Assembly (NCBI GenBank): GCA_027066355.1
Contig: JAMONW010000108.1
Location: 1 to 9,559 of the forward strand
Direction: 5' to 3'
Source of the DNA: Campylobacteraceae bacterium
GTDB taxonomy: Bacteria > Campylobacterota > Campylobacteria > Campylobacterales > Sulfurovaceae
DNA length: 9,559 nt
Shown here: piece by piece, positions 6,688-9,559 of the stretch
Numbering within the stretch: the stretch's first letter is position 1
Layout: the number at the start of each line of letters is the position of its first letter
Notes under the pieces: generated by a model
What the model was told of the DNA's origin: nothing
What the model saw: the letters and a program-made list of their open reading frames with translations, nothing else
Databases searched by the model: none
Position numbers and translations under genes: made by a program

Positions 6688-9559
6688 GTGGATTATAAAT
6701 TTGAAGAGATAGTTTTTTCTAATAACAAAATATTTAAAAAAGAGCCAAGTGAACCTACTTTTTCTCAAAAAAAAGTAGCAATTATTGCTCATGTCTTTTA
6801 TATTGATTTATGGCAAGAGATAGAGGATTACTTAGATAAGCTTAGTATAGATTATGATGTTTTTGTAACGGTGCCTCCAATAATGGAAGATAGCGATATT
6901 GCAAAGTTATTTAAAAGTGGAAAAAATATTAAAGTTTTTATGCCAGAAAATCGTGGGCGTGATGTTTTGCCATTTTTGCAAGTGCTTAACTATATTGGGG
7001 TTGATAGTTACAAATATATTTGTAAACTGCATACTAAAAAGACTGGTAATAGCCCACTTGGACATGTTTGGAGAAAGCTTTTATATTTTGATTTGCTTGG
7101 CGACCCAAAGGCTGTTGTGCAAATTTTAGAAAATTTTGAAAAAGATGATAGTATAGGTGAAGTTACAGGTAAAAGTATGGTGCTTGATTCCAAGCGATAT
7201 GCTTATGGAAATAATAGTAAAATTAGAGAGCTTTGTATGCTAAGTGGCATTGAGTTTAAAGAGGATTATACCTTTAGTGGTGGCACGATGTTTTGGACGC
7301 GAACTTCATGCTTAGAGCCTATAATTAAGTTATTTAAAGAGGGTAAATTAAAGTTTGAAGAGGAGCGTGGGCAAAAAGACCACACCTTAGCACACGCACT
7401 TGAGCGCTTTTTTGGTATTGTTGTTCAAGCAAATGGCAAAAAAATTGTGCCAAGTCCTGCTGATTATAGCTTACTTCCTGCCTCTACTGTTGAGCAAACT
7501 GCCTCTTTGGTGCTTTCGCAACAATATGCTGGACAAGATGTATATGATAAAATAAATGAGCTAAATGAGTATATTCATGAACTTGAAGCTCTTGCTGAAT
7601 CTATGCGCCTTAAAAATCGCCTTAAAAGATTGCCAAAAGATATATTAAAATTGGCAACCAAAAAAGTAAGCAACTTTGATAGCAATAATATTACCTCTAA
7701 AATACCTGAGCTTAGCAGAGTTAAAAAAGTTATAACTACACCAGTTAAGATTGCAAAGAGTAATCCAGCAGCACTAAAAAAGGTATTTTACTACGCTAAA
7801 AGAGGTGAATTTGGCTACCTAATTAGCAAAGTAAAACAAAAAATTTCTAAAAATTTAAATGATTCAAAAGAGTTTACAAAAATAGAGCTAAAAGAGTATT
7901 TTGAAGCCTTTAAAATGCGTAAATTCCATCTTGGTAGCCAAAGAGTTGATATTATTATTCCTGTATATAATGGCTATGAGTATTTAGACCCACTATTTAA
8001 GAGCCTAAGAGCCAATACAAGCCACCCACATAGAGTTATAGTAATTAATGACGCAAGTCCTGATGAGAGGGTATTGCCACTATTAGAGGCTGTTTTAGTA
8101 GAGTTTGAGGATTCTATTTTAATTAATAATAAAGAGAATTTAGGCTTTGTGCAAAGTGTTAATAAAGCTGTGCAAAAAGCAGAAGGAAATTTTGTAATTT
8201 TAAATACCGATACAGAAGTGCCACCATTTTGGCTAGAGAGATTAATGTATCCAATTGTAAATATGGAAAATATTGCTACTACAACACCTTTTACAAACTC
8301 TGGAACAGTTGCTAGTTTTCCAAAATTTTTAGAAGATAATGAGATTTTTGAAGGCTTAGATTTAACAACACTAGATAGTGCATTTAAAGAGGTAAATGCA
8401 CAAAAGCATTATGCCAAACTACCAACAGGTGTTGGCTTTTGTATGGGTGTCAATTTCTCTTTAGTTCAAAAGATAGGTTTTTTTGATGAGCAGAGTTTTG
8501 GCAGGGGATATGGCGAAGAGAACGATTGGTGTCAAAGGGCGATAAAAGAGGGTTACTCCAATTTACTTGTGCCAAACCTATTTGTTTATCATAAACATGG
8601 AGGCTCTTTCCCAAGTGAAGTTAAACAAAAACTATTACAAGAAAACCATGCAAAACTATTAGCAAAACACCCAGATTATGATAAACAGATACAAGAGTAT
8701 ATTATCAAAAATCCACATAAAATCTTAAGAGAATTATTAATAATTACAGCCTCTTCTAAAAAAGAACCTCTTTGGGTTATGTTTGACCACGCTTTAGGTG
8801 GTGGGGCAAACAGCTATGCTAATGAATTAATTCAAAAGCAGTTTAATCTAAATAAAAATATACTAAAAATAGCTTACGACTTTTATACAGGTGAGTATAA
8901 GTGTAACTACCTCTATAAAGAGTATAAATTTAATTTTGCAATAAGTAGCCTTGAGCAGTTAGATATTTTGCTTAGTAGATGCAAAATTGGTGAGATTTTT
9001 TTAAATTCTTTGGTTTCGTACAAGCACCAAAAAGAGACAATTGAGTATATCTCTAAATTAATAGATAGTAAAAAAGCTAAATTAACTATTCCAATACATG
9101 ATTACTTTAGTGTATGCCCAAGTTATACACTTCTTAATAGTGAGGGAAAATATTGTAATGTGCCAAATATTAAAAGTTGTCAAGAGTGTATGGCTAATAG
9201 CAAACAAGAGTGGCGCAACTTTATGAGTGAAGAGATTGATATTGTAACTTGGAGAGAGCTTTGGAGTAATTTATTAAATAAAGCCAATAAAATATTAGCA
9301 TTTTCAAACTCATCAAAAGAGATAATTTTAAAAGCATATCCAGAGCTAAAAGAGGAAAAAATAGAGCTAATTCCACATAAAGTAGATGGTTTTGAGGCTT
9401 TAAATCTAATTAAAAATGAGAATAAAAAAAATATTACTATAGGTATTTTAGGTGCTATAAACTATGCAAAAGGTGCTAATATCGTAAAAGAACTTGTTAA
9501 ACAAATAGATAAAGATAATTTAGATATTCAAGTAGTTGTAATAGGAGAAATTACAGAAC
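6688..9559 (+). CDS. Trimodular glycosyltransferase: RgpF-like + GT2 + GT4 domains (3'-partial)
   Basis: The frame is open from the GTG to the right edge (957 codons), so the C-terminus is missing. Module 1 (about 30-265) resembles rhamnan synthesis protein F: AIIAHVFY (31-38), NRGRD (88-92), HTKK (115-118), GGTMFW (198-203), DHTLAHALERFFG (231-243). Residues 286-315 look like a coiled coil, followed by a lysine-rich linker. Module 2 is a GT2 domain (about 420-670): VDIIIPVYNG (420-429), NTDTE (506-510), GEENDW (609-614), HKHGGSF (635-641). Module 3 is the start of a GT4-like GT-B domain (from about 695): VMFDHALGGGAN (697-708), cysteines 810, 823, 831 and 834, and the second Rossmann entry GILGAINYAKG (919-929). 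It probably builds several successive linkages of a surface polysaccharide on the cytoplasmic side. RgpF similarity hints at rhamnose, but the sugars are inferred only. It starts 26 bp after the preceding membrane protein gene. Confidence 0.88.
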   Translation, partial: MDYKFEEIVFSNNKIFKKEPSEPTFSQKKVAIIAHVFYIDLWQEIEDYLDKLSIDYDVFVTVPPIMEDSDIAKLFKSGKNIKVFMPENRGRDVLPFLQVLNYIGVDSYKYICKLHTKKTGNSPLGHVWRKLLYFDLLGDPKAVVQILENFEKDDSIGEVTGKSMVLDSKRYAYGNNSKIRELCMLSGIEFKEDYTFSGGTMFWTRTSCLEPIIKLFKEGKLKFEEERGQKDHTLAHALERFFGIVVQANGKKIVPSPADYSLLPASTVEQTASLVLSQQYAGQDVYDKINELNEYIHELEALAESMRLKNRLKRLPKDILKLATKKVSNFDSNNITSKIPELSRVKKVITTPVKIAKSNPAALKKVFYYAKRGEFGYLISKVKQKISKNLNDSKEFTKIELKEYFEAFKMRKFHLGSQRVDIIIPVYNGYEYLDPLFKSLRANTSHPHRVIVINDASPDERVLPLLEAVLVEFEDSILINNKENLGFVQSVNKAVQKAEGNFVILNTDTEVPPFWLERLMYPIVNMENIATTTPFTNSGTVASFPKFLEDNEIFEGLDLTTLDSAFKEVNAQKHYAKLPTGVGFCMGVNFSLVQKIGFFDEQSFGRGYGEENDWCQRAIKEGYSNLLVPNLFVYHKHGGSFPSEVKQKLLQENHAKLLAKHPDYDKQIQEYIIKNPHKILRELLIITASSKKEPLWVMFDHALGGGANSYANELIQKQFNLNKNILKIAYDFYTGEYKCNYLYKEYKFNFAISSLEQLDILLSRCKIGEIFLNSLVSYKHQKETIEYISKLIDSKKAKLTIPIHDYFSVCPSYTLLNSEGKYCNVPNIKSCQECMANSKQEWRNFMSEEIDIVTWRELWSNLLNKANKILAFSNSSKEIILKAYPELKEEKIELIPHKVDGFEALNLIKNENKKNITIGILGAINYAKGANIVKELVKQIDKDNLDIQVVVIGEITE

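Noticed and set aside
6635..6728. Repeated CTAATAACAAAA at about 6635 and 6719 as a direct repeat or attachment site.
   Set aside because: It is too short and too AT-rich to stand out, and there are no integrase or mobile genes nearby.
6767..6774. A8 tract near the start of the large transferase (also at 2270-2277 and 9424-9431) as a phase-variation switch.
   Set aside because: Runs of 7-8 A are frequent in AAA-rich coding sequence here, all genes are in frame, and Campylobacterota phase variation mainly uses G/C tracts.
6442..6792. 116-codon - strand frame across the joint of the membrane protein and the large transferase.
   Set aside because: It is antisense to conserved PGASGGLGVREG and RgpF-like sequence on the + strand, and its translation is low-complexity.
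6899..7193. Short + (6899-7129) and - (7008-7193) frames within the start of the large transferase.
   Set aside because: Both overlap the RgpF-like module, whose NRGRD and HTKK motifs are read in the main frame.

Overview
The window is AT-rich, tightly packed and coded entirely on the + strand. Codon choice leans heavily on ATA, AGA, TTA and AAA, the Shine-Dalgarno sites are AGGA-like, and GTG starts occur. Together with the style of the proteins this suggests a Campylobacterota-type genome (Sulfurimonas, Sulfurovum or Arcobacter-like). That assignment is inference, because there is no rRNA or housekeeping marker here.

The whole window is one surface-glycan (O-antigen, capsule or similar) biosynthesis operon. 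Six genes follow one another with joints of 13 bp overlap, 12 bp gap, 1 bp overlap (TAGTG), 8 bp overlap and 26 bp gap. In order they are: (1) the 3' part of a coiled-coil protein with two GT2 glycosyltransferase domains, open at the left edge; (2) a multi-spanning GT-C type membrane glycosyltransferase (DUF2142-like) with a periplasmic N-terminal domain; (3) a GtrB/DPM-like polyprenyl-phosphate glycosyltransferase with two C-terminal membrane helices; (4) a soluble GT-B (GT4-like) glycosyltransferase; (5) an integral membrane protein of the UPF0104/LPG-synthase-TM (YbhN/AglD-like) family; (6) a very large protein with an RgpF-like domain, a GT2 domain and a GT4 domain, running off the right edge.

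As a working model, the soluble and multidomain transferases (1, 4, 6) assemble a glycan backbone on the cytoplasmic face from nucleotide sugars. The RgpF-like and RfbF-like domains hint at a rhamnose-rich chain. Genes 2, 3 and 5 look like a second, lipid-linked branch: gene 3 would charge polyprenyl phosphate with one sugar, something would flip it (gene 5 is a candidate), and gene 2 would transfer the sugar on the periplasmic face, as in Gtr-type O-antigen modification. About eight transferase modules are present, but there are no nucleotide-sugar synthesis genes, no Wzx/Wzy, no ABC transporter, no RNA gene, no mobile element and no CRISPR. No intergenic stretch exceeds 26 bp. The most noteworthy items are the trimodular gene 6 and the proposed Gtr-like trio with an unusual flippase candidate.
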